This document shows, piece after piece, positions 41,903-55,419 of a stretch of 64,000 nucleotides of DNA. The stretch lies in assembly GCA_030762895.1 (NCBI GenBank), contig CM061065.1, positions 76,335,676 to 76,399,675 of the forward strand, written 5' to 3'. This DNA comes from Sophora flavescens. Lineage: Eukaryota > Streptophyta > Magnoliopsida > Fabales > Fabaceae. The notes under the pieces are model-generated. The model made no database searches. It had not been told where the DNA came from and saw only the letters and a list, made by a program, of their open reading frames with translations. The position numbers and the translations under genes were made by a program. Each line of letters begins with the position of its first letter. The stretch's first letter is position 1.

Positions 41903-44900
41903 TGTAACACCCAATTTTCTCATTTCTTGACAGGTAATTATATTTTATACTATTATCGGGGATCTAGAAAATGATTTTGAGAAAAACAAAATCATAGTTG
42001 AGAGCTTCTATATCAAAGGAAGTTATGGTTAAATTTTGGGTTTAAAACTCAGACGGAAACCGGTTTGCGTTTTTGATGACAGTATAATTTTGTACCGACA
42101 GAAACCCTAATTTGACCCGAAACTGAGAAATTTTAGAATTTATCATTATTTCAGTGATAAATTCTATTTTCAAAATGGTTGATAAAAAAATAAAGCATTA
42201 TATTTTATTTGAGTGAATCTTGACAAAAAACGATCGAAAAACCCTAATCGGGTAAATGGCGGAGCCAGATTCAGAAGTACAGAGATATGCCAGAGGATAG
42301 GGGTGATGACTCAACATGGACAACTCACCCTAGTGAGTCACCCGTGTAATGATGGCAATTGAAAATATCTTCAAAAAATATCTAGATATTTATGCATGCA
42401 AAAGACCAAAATGCCCCGGGACTTCTTTGTTAATTCCTTTGGTGTCCATCAATTTTGGGACCGTTTTGTCCTCCCTATCCTTGACATTTTGTATCTCCTA
42501 TTTCAATTATACACCTATTCCATTTCATTTTTCATAAAAAAACCTAAGTTCCTTTAGTTTCTAATACTTCAAAGATCAAAACATACAACTTTCTTTTCTC
42601 TCAAATGTTCTTCATGTTCTTAGCCTTGTTCTTCATGTTCATAATCCATAAGTCCTAATTGATCCATGATCTCAAGTAATACACAGCCAACACCCCCCTT
42701 CCACACACTTCTTATTGTGTGGTACATGTGATGTGCTTGTGATTTCTGGATTATATGCGTGCATGATGTATGTTTGTTTGAAGGAAATACATGATTTGAC
42801 TTACTTGAACTTTGGTCGAAAAGCATGATTAATATGTTAAAGTTTAATGCCATGATTTATTATATTGATAAATGAATATGTATACGTGATTGTGAGTTGA
42901 TTAGTAAAGTGACAATATTCACTTGGTTTTGTCTTGGTTTCGGCCAAGAATGAGAAAAAAATGTGATGAACAACTTGATCTTGGCAAACTACAAAATTCT
43001 AAGTTTATATAAAAGTCTAAAGAGTAATAAAACCATGAAGAAAAGGAAAGTTTACAAAACTTTTTTGCTGTGTTTGAAATCTGACTTTGGTGGTTCCAAT
43101 GACCCAAAATGATTTCAATCTAAGTTTAGGTCTTAAGAGAACAAAAATCGTATCTTAACGGACCTAGAAGTGGAATTTCTAAAAGAATCGGACGTATAAA
43201 ATGAACTAAGGTTCCAATTTTGCCACGAACTGTTTTAGACAGTTTGAAACTGTTTTTGAAGTCTATTTAAGTGTCCTAAAACTCCAAAATGAGTTTCGGA
43301 CCCTTAAATTTAAAAATCGTTGAAAAATGAATTACGTGTTTTTCGAACTTTGCGACATTCGGTCGAGTTTTAGGTTTTTTGAGCAAAACATAACGTAAAG
43401 TTGGAATCAGTATTTTTAATACCTTAACATAGGTATTGTAACTTAGGAAAGTGAAATATTCGAGAAAAAGAGTTAGAATTTTGAAAATGCGGAGTCTCGG
43501 TTCTAATTACAGTAAAAAGGGGCAAAACCGTCTGTTAAGTATTTCAAGTATTTTCGGGAAATTATTTTAAGAAGTTTGGTACTAATATGACTAAGTTCAA
43601 ATCTTACTTTGAAATGATTTGGTTTTAGCTAAAGGTTTTGGTTTTAAACCAAAAAGGATTTTAGTCTTCAAAGATTAGTATTTATAGTAAAGTGCAAAAC
43701 CTAAGTCATAGATGACTTAGTGAAAATATGAACTTAATGATTTTTGACTTATGGTGAAGCAAGACCATTTGTCATAAAGTGTGGATAATTCGATATCCAT
43801 ACATCCATAAGACTTAATGGACTAAGAATAATTTGATTTCTTTGAAGCCAAGCAAAAGGCTCCCTTAGAAAAGTGTAAAGAAATAAATGATTGGATTGTC
43901 GATCCAATTTCATAATGTGTTAGGACTTGTAAGAAAGTGCCTTAAAACATATTTACACAAACATGGAAAGTCTGCTTGAGAATTGTGGTTTAGCAAAGGG
44001 CTGGTAATTCGGACCAAAGGATATCGTCCGTCAGAGATTGACATTAAATGAATTCCGGTGGAATCACGAAGTTTATCCAGTAGATAGACACATTGGACGT
44101 ATCCCGAAAATTTTGCCCAAACACATAGTTGATACTATGTTCGGTAAGGCCTTTGTGCCTAGGAAGTCGAGCTTTCCGGTTGTAGAGGTTTCATAAAGAT
44201 CCCGATGTTTTACAGAGAGTTTGAGATCGCATGTGATTATAAATGTACGTACGTTATGATTTAAGCCTTATGTGCCTAGTCAGCTGGCCACACATGGTGC
44301 CTGAGGTGGGCGGATATGAAACATGTACTGACCATTTCCTTTCCAAATTGTCAATTAGCTCTGGAGTTAGGATCAAATATTCTTCGAAGCTATGTAGGTA
44401 TGGGACTATGCAGTTTCAATCAGTTTTCTCTCTATTCTCGTCCCTCGGTGGACAAACCGTGTCCGGTATGCTTGATAAGCTTATTGTTTAGTTTGATATT
44501 GTATATTCTTGGAGTTTTGAGTTGCGGAATGAGAATGGAAGATAATATGGATATATGTATGCTGTAACATCTATATGATGAATGAGGATCTCACCTCATT
44601 TTGTGTCTTCTGGTCTTCTGTTTATTTTATGTTCTGCAACGAAGACAGTAGTACCGCTTCATTAGCGTAACCAGCTTTGGATATGAGACGGACCGATCAT
44701 GAGGATGCATCTTCAGGGGTCAGTATATGGAGGATGTGAGAGCTCAACCCCAGTGTGACGATGTATTGTCCTCAGTTGTTATTGTTGTACAGTGATGACA
44801 CCTCGTCATCGTTTTGTACAGGCCAACACGATGAGTCCTTGTGTTTAGAATTTTTTTATGGAGATGCATCTCCAAGGTTATTTATGTTTTTCTTAGTCAT

Positions 44901-45225
44901 GTTATTTTAATGGCGTTGTTATTTCCGCCTGTTGTTGTTTCTGTCTTTACATGACTTTTATCTTTTGAAAGAATTTATGAAGGTACTTTGTAGACACGAA
45001 GAATGTATGATTATTTACTACTTATTTCTCATTTTTCTGGATCTATATGTTTTAGGTATGTTAGTGGTTGGGAGAAATGTTATTAAGTATTAAGTATTAT
45101 CTCATTTCTTATTTGGGAAAAGGAATAGGGAAAAATAGACTCGTATCTTCAGAAAATTTATTTTCCACATTATACGATTTTGCGACAATGTCACAGACAA
45201 TGTAGTGCCTGAGAAGGGTGTTACA
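41903..45225 (+). mobile_element. Solo LTR of gypsy family A
   Basis: 3323 bp from TGTAACACCCAATTTT to GAGAAGGGTGTTACA, flanked by perfect 5-bp duplications AGGAA (41898-41902 and 45226-45230). No gag or pol inside. The same family reappears in reverse at 60212. Reading frames inside are short and unrecognised. Confidence 0.92.
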
Positions 45226-45573
45226 AGGAACATCTATGAGAAGTAGCGAGTCTCGGCAGTATGAGACACCCCGTTGTGCCCCGATGTTTTATTAGCTCAA
45301 AACCTTATTAATTAATTCCTTAATCGAACGCTTAGCGTGAAAAGTACGTAAAAATTAAAACTTTATTTAAACAATCATATAACTTCTGCAAATTAAACAC
45401 ACCAAGGTTGTAATACATAAATACACACCTGTTTATTTATTACATTACCAAAACACTGTTGAGGGTATCCTCTCAGTAGGATCCCTCACAGGCATAAACT
45501 TAAAATAAAAGCCATACTTAGCAGAAACATAAAAATACTCCTTCTTAGACACACTGGTCATACTATCTATACT

Positions 45574-45696
45574 CTAATCGCCCTGGATCACAGCTCGACC
45601 TCCAGCGTCTGGTTCGTAAGGAGTTCCATCTAACTCCTCAGCAACCTCCATTTCATACAGAGCTCCATCCAGCTCCTCAGTAACATAATCCTCCAT
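45574..45696 (-). CDS. Small acidic ORF conserved in family B LTRs, copy 2
   Basis: 40 codons from ATG 45696 to TAG 45574, beginning MEDYVTEELDGALYEM and followed by VAEELDGTPYEP. The same start, length and stop occur at 53341-53463. Differences between copies include several third-position changes. It lies just after a TTAG that ends a pyrimidine-rich stretch. Confidence 0.35.
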   Translation of the reverse strand: MEDYVTEELDGALYEMEVAEELDGTPYEPDAGGRAVIQGD

Positions 45697-47069
45697 CGGG
45701 TCTTCTAATGTAAGTAAAGTAACCCACAAGAATACAGAAACATAGGGGATAAGAAGTAGTTGTATCATCAGAAAGCGGAAAGGGGTAATAGTAGATTATA
45801 CAGTAATTGTCACAGACATAACATCATCCAACACCTAACTAACAAAGCATCCTCAATTTAATGTATCATCCTCTACCCCAAACTCGTACAACTAGACTTT
45901 CATACTGACGTGGCCACCACTGATTTCTTTCACGCATTCCTCTCGGGAAATGTCAGTCAATTGTTCATGCGACAGGTTCGAAATTCCCGGTACGCATTCT
46001 CTTCCATGGTGAGAACACTCATGCAAAGCATGACACTACAACTGTATGATGCTCCCGGCGCACACCCTGTCCACTCCCGGGGGTGCTCAATGAAATTCAA
46101 TGACACTATAGATGCACAATCTATTTCTAAGGTGGAACGGTCTAGCGAGAACTCTTGACATCGTGTATTATATTACCAATACATGGTTGTGAACAACAAT
46201 AACGACCTTGTGTATTATATTACCAATACACGTGAATCTCACCAACCCATTTTAAAAACTTCCTAGTGCCTTAACCTTCCACTAGAACTCAACACATATT
46301 CTAGGTCACCATACCGCATTAAAATACATCATATATGTTAGGCACCTCTAAGTCACCATTATTCTCACACCCACAACAGACAACTATCTCTCGAACAACA
46401 TATATATCTTTGCTTAAAATCCACTAAGCACAATATTAACAACCAGGCAGATCATGCATAACATAACATCAGAAAATATTCCAACACCATAATATATCAC
46501 ATAAGAAATTCAATAACAATCATAAATTCAATCAACCTCAAATAAGATAAAATCATTCTAACGTCGATAAACCTACAATCCCCGAATCACCATTGGTTTA
46601 ACATAAAAGGTTTCCAATGGGATTTTGGTCTTGTTGATTACTCGACTACTAGTAGGGTTTAGGTCACCCTACACAATTATCATATAATCTACTACTTTAT
46701 CGATTCCGACGATAAGTTGATTCTTTACCCCACTTGAGTTAGCACTGAAATCCTGAACTCGACGTTCCTCGCTATCACACCACCGCTTAACAGTTTCACC
46801 TTGAGCCAAACAACATAACTATAATTAATCAAACAAACCCAACTATACCCTTTTAATGCTAGATTCAGCCATTCAATTCAAATTAGGGCTAGGATCATTT
46901 TCTCATTCTAATCTTTTGGGTACTAACTACTTAGGTCTTAGATAGCTAGGATAAATTGCTATAAGTTGAAAATATGGAATAAAATCATCCAACCACTTAG
47001 GGTAGGGTTTCGGCCCTTAAATACAAAAATAGGTTAGAAAATTTAGTTGGACTTAAGCTCTTGGATTTG

Positions 47070-47181
<112 letters not shown>

Positions 47182-47617
47182 TAGAGAGCTTAAATCAAGC
47201 ATTAGATTTCAAAAATGAAACAAAAACACAAAACCCCATTTCTAACATAGGTTCGACCCACTCACACAATTAGGGAAGGAAAAAGATTTTGATCACATGC
47301 TTTTGGATGATGAAAGTAGTGATCATAACTAGATCATAGAAATTAGTTTCACATTTTTAGGATTTTTCTACCATTTTCTAGAATTCTTTAAAGTTCTAGA
47401 TCTAAGAAAATAAAATCATGAAATAGAATGAAAATGACTTCAAATAGGAGAATAGATGATCAAGGATCATCATATTACCTCAAGTGCTGATGGAATCGGA
47501 AAGAAGATGATGATATGATGCACTTCAACCAGGATGTTCCTAGAGCTCTTGAAAATGGAGTTTATGTTATAAATGAAGAAGAAGAAGAAATGAAGGAGAA
47601 GAGGTTGGGTGGGGGGA

Positions 47618-47643
47618 GGGGGGGGGGGGGGGGTGTATTTATA
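47618..47643 (-). promoter_or_regulatory. Family B LTR TATA box with adjacent C-run
   Basis: Minus strand CTATAAATAC followed within three bases by a run of 16 C. The same pairing is found at 50199-50222, and a TATA box near a G-run at 55385-55419. Confidence 0.65.
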
Positions 47644-48158
47644 GATGGGAAGTTGGTTTTTAACTTAGGTTAAGTTAGTACTAATCATAGTTAAGTTATA
47701 AATATCTAGATATTTTAACTAAATATATAGATATTTTCACTAAATATCTAGATATTTCCATCCATTCCCGGCCTCGTCGATTACCCGATTAACGACAAAA
47801 ATGGCCGAACGCTGTCGAATATCTTATTTTTTACGAAATTTTTGAAAATTTCCTATCTTGTTGGAAACATGATAAAAACATACTTTGTTTCGTTCACGAG
47901 TCAAAATTAGGTTTTCTGCTCACTAAAATTATACTTTCAGTGAAAACGCAGACTGGGTTCCGTCTGAATTTTCAACCCAAATTTTTATCATAAGCTTCTA
48001 CCCTAAGATAGAGTATGAATATGATTTTTATTTCATAAAAAATAAATCTCCATGAACTCAGATAAAAATATAAATAAATACATTTATACAAGTTAATACA
48101 GCATAAAATATTTTTACTGAAAAAATAAAAATCAAAAAATAAAAAGTAGGGTGTTACA

Positions 48159-48172
48159 TTACTACCCCTCTT
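48159..48172 (-). other. Polypurine tract of the nested gypsy
   Basis: Minus strand AAGAGGGGTAGTAA directly before the 3' LTR. Confidence 0.85.
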
Positions 48173-48173
48173 A

Positions 48174-49318
48174 TTAAAAAATTCCGTCCTCGGAATTTAC
48201 GTACCTCAAAAGATGTGGATATCGTTGTTGCATATCTGCTTCACGTTCCCAAATAGCATCTCTAGTAGTTTCATCCCATATGACCTTAACTAAAGGAATT
48301 TGTCTATCGTGAAGCTCCTTAATCTCTCTATCTGCTATCCTTTCCGGTAGATCCTCATACTCTAGATTCTCTCGCAGTTGTATAGACTCAGACTCAATAA
48401 CATGTGAAGGATCAGGATAATATTTTATCAACTGAGAAACGTGAAAGACGTCATGGAGGTTAGCAAGGTTAGGTGGTAAAGCAATAAGATAAGCTACTGG
48501 ACCAATCCTTCGAAGAATCTGGAAAGGTCCAATGAATCTAGGAGTAAGTTTTCTAGTTTTGATAGCCCTGCCAATTCCTGTCTTCGGAGTGACTCTCAAA
48601 AACACGTGATCACCCTCCTGAAATTCTAAAGGTCTTCTTTTCTTGTTACTGTAGCTCCTTTGCCTATCCTGTGCTTCCTTTATCTTTCCCCTTATCTTCC
48701 TAACTTGTTCCGTAGTCTGTTGCACCACATCTGGACCCAAGACTTGATTTTCACAATCTCATACCAACATAACGGGGTCCTACACTTCCTACCATACAAA
48801 GCCTCATATGGTGCCATTCCTATACTACTGTGAAAACTATTGTTGTAAGTAAATTCAATCAATGGCAAGAACTCATCCTAACTTCCGGTGTGTTCCAAAA
48901 CACAAGCTCTTAAAAGATCCTCCAATGATTGAATCGTCCTTTCTGCCTGTCCATCTGTTTGGGGATGATAAGCAGAACTTATCCTCAACTTGGTCCCTAA
49001 AGCATTGTGCAACTGTTTCTAAAATCTAGATTTGAATCTAGGATCTCGGTCTGAGACAATGCTCGATGGCACACCATGCAACCTAACAACTTCTTTGATG
49101 TAAATTTAGGTTAACTTCTCCAAACTATAACTTTCACCCATAGGTAAGAAGTGAGCACACTTCGTCAACCTATCAATGATAACCCAAATCGCATCATGTC
49201 TCTTAGGAGTTCGTGGTAATACAACCACAAAATCCGTAGCTATGCTATCCCATTTCCATTTTGGGATATCTAATGATTGCAATAAACCCGTCGACTTTTG
49301 ATGCTATATCTTAGCCTT
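48174..49318 (-). pseudogene. Gypsy integrase core and C-terminal domain
   Basis: The C-terminal 188 codons (48174-48740) are open: RRPLEFQEGDHVFLRVTP, RKLTPRFIGPFQILRRIG, LHDVFHVSQL and ending near WEREADMQQRYPHLL, the usual tail of plant gypsy integrases. The core upstream carries ATDFVVVLPRTP, the second Asp in SDRDPRF and the Glu in TDGQAERTIQ, with several TAA/TAG stops and one frame change near 48745. Integrase would join cDNA to the host genome. Confidence 0.92.
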
Positions 49319-50195
49319 CTAACACACCAGGCAAGATAAAACATACTCTGCTACCTCTTTCTTCATCCCCGTCCACCAAAATAATTTCTTCAAATCCCGA
49401 TACATTTTAGTGGATCCAGGATGAAAACTCAACTTACTCTTATGTGCTTCTTCTAATATCACCTTCCTAAGTTCTAAATCATCTGGCACACATATTCTAT
49501 CCCTAAACCTCTGTACACCATTTGTTCCTCTACTAAACTCAGAAATCTTACCCTTATCTATACCTCTACTTATCTCCTGTAGATAAAGATCCTGAATCTG
49601 CTTATCTTTAAGATCTCTCATAAAATCACTACTAATAGTGATCACACCAAAGAAAATTTTATCCTTAACCAACTACATTTCTAAGTTCAAATCTCTAAAC
49701 TGTTCCAGTAATTCCAACTCTTTAACCATCATCGCGGATACATGCAATGATTTCCCACTCAAGGCATCAGCTACAACATTCGCCTTCCCAGGATGGTATA
49801 GTAAATCAAACTCATCATCTTTGATAAACTCCATCCATCTCCGCCGTCTCATATTCAACTTCTTTTGGTCGAACAAATACTTTAGACTTTTATGGTCACT
49901 GTAAACATTAAATTTTGCTCCATACAGAAAGTGTCGCGATATCTTTAATGCGAACACTATGCCTACTAACTCCAAATCATGAGGCGGATAATTCCTCTCA
50001 TGAATTCTTAACTGTCGGGAAGCATATGCCACAACTTTTCCCTCTTGCATTAATACACATCCCAAACCCTGGTATGACGCATCACAGTATAAGTCAAATT
50101 TTCCTAAAGGATCGGGTAAGGTCAACATAGGTGATGTTGTCAACCTATCCCTTAACTTTTGGAAACTTTGTTCACACTTATCTGTCCATACAAAA
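49319..50195 (-). pseudogene. Gypsy RNase H and integrase zinc-binding region
   Basis: One frame with a TAG after DLNLEM. The right part is the RT-associated RNase H: LTLPDPLGKFDLYCDASYQG, YASRQLRIHERNYPPHDLEL, GAKFNVYSDHKSLKYLF, and VADALSGKS. The left part is the integrase H2C2 region: HPGSTKMYRDLKKLFWW ... CLVC. The upstream RT is lost: only its last few codons (FVWTDKCEQSFQKL) remain before the G-run. Confidence 0.93.
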
Positions 50196-50198
50196 GCT

Positions 50199-50722
50199 GG
50201 GGGGGGGGGGGGGGTATTTATAGATGGGAAGTTGGTTTTTAACTTAGGTTAAGTTAGTAATAATCATAGTTAAGTTAGTACTAATCATACTTAAGTTATA
50301 AATATATAGATATTTTCAAATAAATATCTAGATATTTCCATCCGTTCCCGGTCCCGTCGATTAACCAATTATCGACAAAATGCCCGAACGCCGTCGAATA
50401 TCTTATTTTTTACGAAATTTTTGAAAATAGCCTACCTTGTTGGAAACATGATAAAAACATATTTTGTTTCTTTCACGAGTCAAAATTAGGTTTTCTGCTC
50501 AGTAAAATTATACTGTCAGTGAAAACGCAGACCGGGTTCCGTCTGAATTTTCAACCCAAATTTTTATCCTAAGCTTCTATCCTAAGATAGAGTATGAATA
50601 TGATTTTTATTTCATAAAAATCAATCTCCATGAACTCACATAAAAATATAAATAAATACATTTATACCGGTTAATACAACGTAAAATATTTTTACTGAAA
50701 AAATAAAAAGTAGGGTGTTACA
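50199..50722 (-). repeat. Truncated 5' LTR of the nested gypsy
   Basis: Matches 47618-48158 closely (same TATA box, G-run and AGGGTGTTACA end). It holds U3 with the TATA box at 50215-50222 and ends in the G-run 50199-50214, where pol begins. Confidence 0.9.
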
Positions 50723-52018
50723 CAATACGTGATGCTTTTCTCAGTGGGAGCTAAGGAGACTCTGAGTATAGATTCTATACCTATCGTGAGGGAGTTTACA
50801 GAGGTTTTCCCTCCCGACGTTCCGGGTTTGCCACCAGGGAAGGAGGTGGAGTTCACCGTCGATCTCATATTGGGACAGGACCGATTTCGATAGAACCTTA
50901 TCGAATGTCACCCATGGAGTTGACTGAGTTGTAGAAGTCGTTAGATTATATTTTGAAGAAAGAGTTTATCAGGTCGAGTGTTTAGCCGTGGGGAGAACCG
51001 ATGTTGTTTGTAAAGAATAAATATGGGAGTGCTAGGTTGTGCACAGACTATAGGCAGTTGAACAAGGTGACGATGAAGAATAAGTATTCATTGTCTAGGA
51101 TTGATGATCTGATGGATTATTTGAAGGGAGCTTCAATGTTTTCCAAGATAGATATGAGGTTTGGGTATCATCAAATTAGAGTGAAGAAGGAGGATGTACC
51201 CAAGACAGCTTTCAAGACGAGGTACTGACACTACGAGTACTTAGTTATCCTTTTTGGTGTGACTAATGCTCCAGCAATATTTATGGATTAGATGAATAGA
51301 ATCTTTAGACTGTTCCTCGAAAAGTTTATGGTAGTTTTAATCGGTGATATCCTTATTTATTCCCGTTCATGGGAAAAGCATGAGGAGCATCTGAGGTTAG
51401 TGTTGCAGGTGTTAAAGGACCAACAGTTGTATGCTAAACTTTCCATATGTGAGTTTTGGATGGAAGAGGTATAGTTTGTAGGGCATGTGATCAACAGATA
51501 AGGGATGTCAGTAGATCCAGCTAAAGTTGAAGCAATGCTTAAGTGGGAGAGACCTAAGTCGGTGAGTGAGGTGAAAAGTTATCTTGGACTAGCTAGATAC
51601 CATAGGAGATTTATAGAAGGTTTCTCGAAGATTGTGTTGCCTATGACTCAGTTGACGAGGAAGGGGACAACTTTTGTATGGGAAAATGAGCGTGAGAAGA
51701 GTTTCCAGGAGTTGAAGAACAGGTTGACCACATCACCAGTGTTGACTTTACCAGATCCTTTAGGACAGTTAGACGTATATTGTGATGTGTCATACCAAGG
51801 TTTGAGTTGTCCGCTGATGCAAGAGGGAAGAGTTGTGACTTATGCTTCCCGGCAGTTAAGAGCTCACGAGAAGAATTACCCGACCCATGATTTGGAGTTA
51901 GAAGCCATAGTGTTTGCTTTGAAGATATGGCGACACTATCTATATGGAGCTAAGTTTAATGTTTATAATGGCCATAAGAGTTTGAAGTACCTGTTCGATC
52001 AGAAGGAGTTGAAATGAG
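50723..52018 (+). pseudogene. Gypsy reverse transcriptase and RNase H (host element)
   Basis: Continues the protein left at 45261. Visible blocks: FTEVFPPDVPGLPPGKEVEF, LFVKNKYGSARLCTDYRQLN, FSKIDMRFGYHQIRV, KTAFKTRY, VVLIGDILIYSR (the catalytic pair is usually DD, here GD), VDPAKVEAMLKWERPKSV, then RNase H blocks VYCDVSYQG and YASRQLRAHEKNYPTHDLEL. From about 51000 the blocks share one frame and are separated only by stops, several at expected Gln codons. Confidence 0.93.
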
Positions 52019-53039
52019 TTAGCTAAGATGGATGGAGTTTATCTAGGATTATGAGTTTGAGTTGCAGTACCATCTTGGGAAGGTGAATGTTGTAGCGGAT
52101 GCTTTAAGTAGGAAATATTTGAATGTGTCATCGATGATGGTTAAGCAAATGTAGTTGATTGAGCAGTTCAGGGATCTGAACCTAGGTATGGAGTTGGTCG
52201 AGGATAGGATTTTCTTAGGTATATATGGTTACCATTGGTATAGAGTTTCTGAGATAGCTTAAGGATAAACAGGTTTAGGATCAGTATCTACAAGAGGTGA
52301 GTAGAGGTATAAATGAGGGTAAGGTTTTAGAGTTTAGTAGAGGTTCAGATGGTGTGTTGAGATTCAGAGATAGGATATGTGTGCCTGAGGATTTAGAGCT
52401 TAGGAAGATGATATTGGAAGAGGCATATAAGAGAAAGTTGAGTTTTCACCCCGAAGCCACGAAGATGTATCATGATTTGAAGAATATATTTTGGTGGCTG
52501 AGGATGAAGAAAAAGGTAGATGAGTATGTTTTATCTTTCTCGGTGTGTCAGAAGGCTAAGATAGAGCATCAGAAGCCTGTTGGTTTGTTGGAGTCATTGG
52601 ATATCCCAGAGTGGAATTGGGATAGCATAGCTATGGACTTTGTGGTTGGATTACCACGAACTTCAAAGAAGCATGATGCGATTTGGGTTATCATAGATAG
52701 GTTGACGAAGTGTGCTCACCTCTTACCTATTGTAGAGAGTTACAGTTTGGAGAGGTTGACCCAGATCTACATCAGAGAGGTTGTCAAGTTGCACGGTGTG
52801 CCGTCGAGCATTGTCTGCGATTGAGATCATAGATTTACATCTAGATTTTGGAGACAACTACACAATGCTTTGGGGACGAAGTTGATGATGAGTTCGTCTT
52901 ATCATCCTCAGACAGATGGTCAGTCAGAGAGGACGATTCAGTAATTGGAGGATCTCTTGAGGGCCAGTGTGTTGGAGCATACTGGCAGTTGGGACGAATT
53001 CTTACCTTTGATTGAGTTTACCTACAATAACAGTTTCCA
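52019..53039 (+). pseudogene. Gypsy integrase, zinc-binding region and core (host element)
   Basis: H2C2 region FHPEATKMYHDLKNIFWW ... VCQKAK, then core AMDFVVGLPRTSKKHDAIW with the first Asp, CD-stop-DHRF with the second (TGA where Arg is usual) and TDGQSERTIQ with the Glu. It ends FTYNNSFH, where a solo LTR is inserted, and resumes at 56147. Confidence 0.92.
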
Positions 53040-53340
53040 TGAGACACCCCGTTGTTTAATTATATTAAAGCTTTATTAATTAATTTCTAAGTTGCGTGCT
53101 TAGCATGAAAAATAAGTAAAAATTAAAACTTAAGTTAAATAACATACAACTTTAGTTATCAAAAACAACACACCATATTTAGGTTATACATACACACATA
53201 AGTCTAATAGACATATTAAAAAACATTGTTGAGGATATCCTCTCAGTAGGATCCCTCACAGGCATATACTTAACAAAAGTCATACTTAGCGAAAAATATA
53301 AAAAATCCTTCTTAGACACACTGGCCAAACTATCTATACT

Positions 53341-53463
53341 CTAATCACCATGGGTCACAGCTCGACCTCCCGCCTCTGGTTCGTAAGGAGTTCCATCCAA
53401 CTCCTCAGCAACCTTCATTTCATACATAGTTCCGTCCAGCTCCTCAGCAACATAATCCTCCAT
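53341..53463 (-). CDS. Small acidic ORF conserved in family B LTRs, copy 3
   Basis: 40 codons from ATG 53463, beginning MEDYVAEELDGTMYEM and then VAEELDGTPYEPEAGG, ending at TAG 53341. Same length as copy 2. Preceded by ACGTTAG after a T-rich stretch. Unrecognised. Confidence 0.35.
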   Translation of the reverse strand: MEDYVAEELDGTMYEMKVAEELDGTPYEPEAGGRAVTHGD

Positions 53464-55411
53464 TGGGTCTTCTAACGTAAAAAAAGGTAAACACACAAAA
53501 ATACAGAGATATAGGGGATAAGAAGCAATTCTATCATCACAAAGCGGAACAGAGTCATAATATATAATATAACAAAAGTCAGAGATAAACGTCACGATAA
53601 ATCAACCATCATCCATAATTCAATATATATCATCCTCTACCCTCAACTCATGCAACCTAAACCTTTATGCTGACGTGGCCACTACCAATTCCTTCACACA
53701 TTCCTCGTTGGGAATGTCAGTCAGTTGTCTAAGTGACAGGTTCCAAATTCTCGGTTCACGTTCTCTTCCATGGTGAGAATGCTCACGCAAAGCGATGGCA
53801 CTATAGCTGCATGATTATCCAGGTGCACACCCTATCCACTCCCGAGGGTGCTCATGAAATTCAATGACACTATAGCTGCACAACATATATCTAAGGTGGA
53901 ACGGTCTAGCGATAACTCCTGACCTCGTGTATTGCGAATACACGGTTGTGAACAACAATGCAAACACATGAATCTTACCGACCCATATTAATAACATCCT
54001 AGTGCCTTAACCTTCCATCACAACTTCAACACACCTTCTATGTCACACCTCCTCTTTAAAACAAATCATCTAGTTTACGCACCTCTAAGTCACCATTATC
54101 CTCACACCCAAACCAACAACACCCAAACTATACATATCTTCGCTTAAGAATCAACTAAGCACCATATTAAAACTAGGCATATCATGCATAACACAATATC
54201 AGGAAATATTCAAACACCAAAAATAATACGTCACATGCAATGGAATACCTCAACCAGCGTCTCACAATAAATTCAACAACATAAACTCAGACATCATCAA
54301 ATACTTAAAATTGACCTAATGTCGATAAACCTACAATCCCCGAATCACCATTAGTTTTACAGAAAAGGTTTCCAATGTGATTCTGGTCTTGTCGATTACT
54401 CTACTACTAGTAGGGTTTAGGTCGCCTACACAACTATTATAGAATATACTACTTATCTATTCCAATGGTAGAATGATTCTTTCCCCCACCTGAGTTATCA
54501 CTGGAATCCCAAATCTGATGTTCCTCGTTATCACACCACAGTTTAATAGTTTCTCCTTCAACCAAACAACAAAACTATAATTAATCAAACAAATCGACTT
54601 TGACGCATTAATGCTAGGTTTCGACCATCAATTCAAAAATAGGCTAGGGTCATTTTCTCATTCTAATATTTTGGATAGTTATTACTTAGATCTTAGCTAG
54701 TTAGGATAAATTGTTATCCTTTGGAAATATGAACAAAATCATTTAATCCCTTTCTCTTAGGGTTTCGGCCTCCAATGGCTAAATAGGTTAGAATTTTCAA
54801 ATCTACTTAATCTCTTAGATAAATGATCTTAAAGTATTAGTGAGCATGAATCAAGCATTTGATTTCAAAAATTAAACAAAAACACCAAACTTCTTTTCCA
54901 TCACAATTTCGGCCCTAATTAGAAAGTTAAGCTAGGGATTTGTGTTGAACTTAAGCTGTTGGATATAAAAGTATTATAGAACTTAAATCAAGTACTAACT
55001 TTCAAAAATAGAAAAAAAAACACCAAACCTATTTTCTCACATAGGTTCGGCCATCAATGGTTATTAGGGAAGGAAAATGTTTTTGATTGCATGCTCATGG
55101 ATAATGGAAGTAAAGATCATAGAAATTGGTTTCACATTTTTATGATTTTTCTACAATTTTCTAGAATTATTCAAAGTTCTAGATCTAAGAATATAAATTC
55201 ATGAAATATGAAGATTAGATCTTAAGAATGGAAGAGATGATCTCGTTACCTCAAGTTAGGAAGATGATAGAAGAATAAATGATGATCTTGGCAAGCTTTG
55301 TAATGGAATCACTTGGAGCTCTTGAAGAATGAAAATGGAATTTAAGTGTTTTTGGTGAAGAGATGAATGAAGTTGGGAGGGGGAGGGGGGGGGGGGAGTG
55401 GTTTGGATGGG

Positions 55412-55419
55412 TATTTATA
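55412..55419 (-). promoter_or_regulatory. Family B solo LTR TATA box
   Basis: TATAAATA on the minus strand with a 12-base G-run at 55385-55396. Confidence 0.6.
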
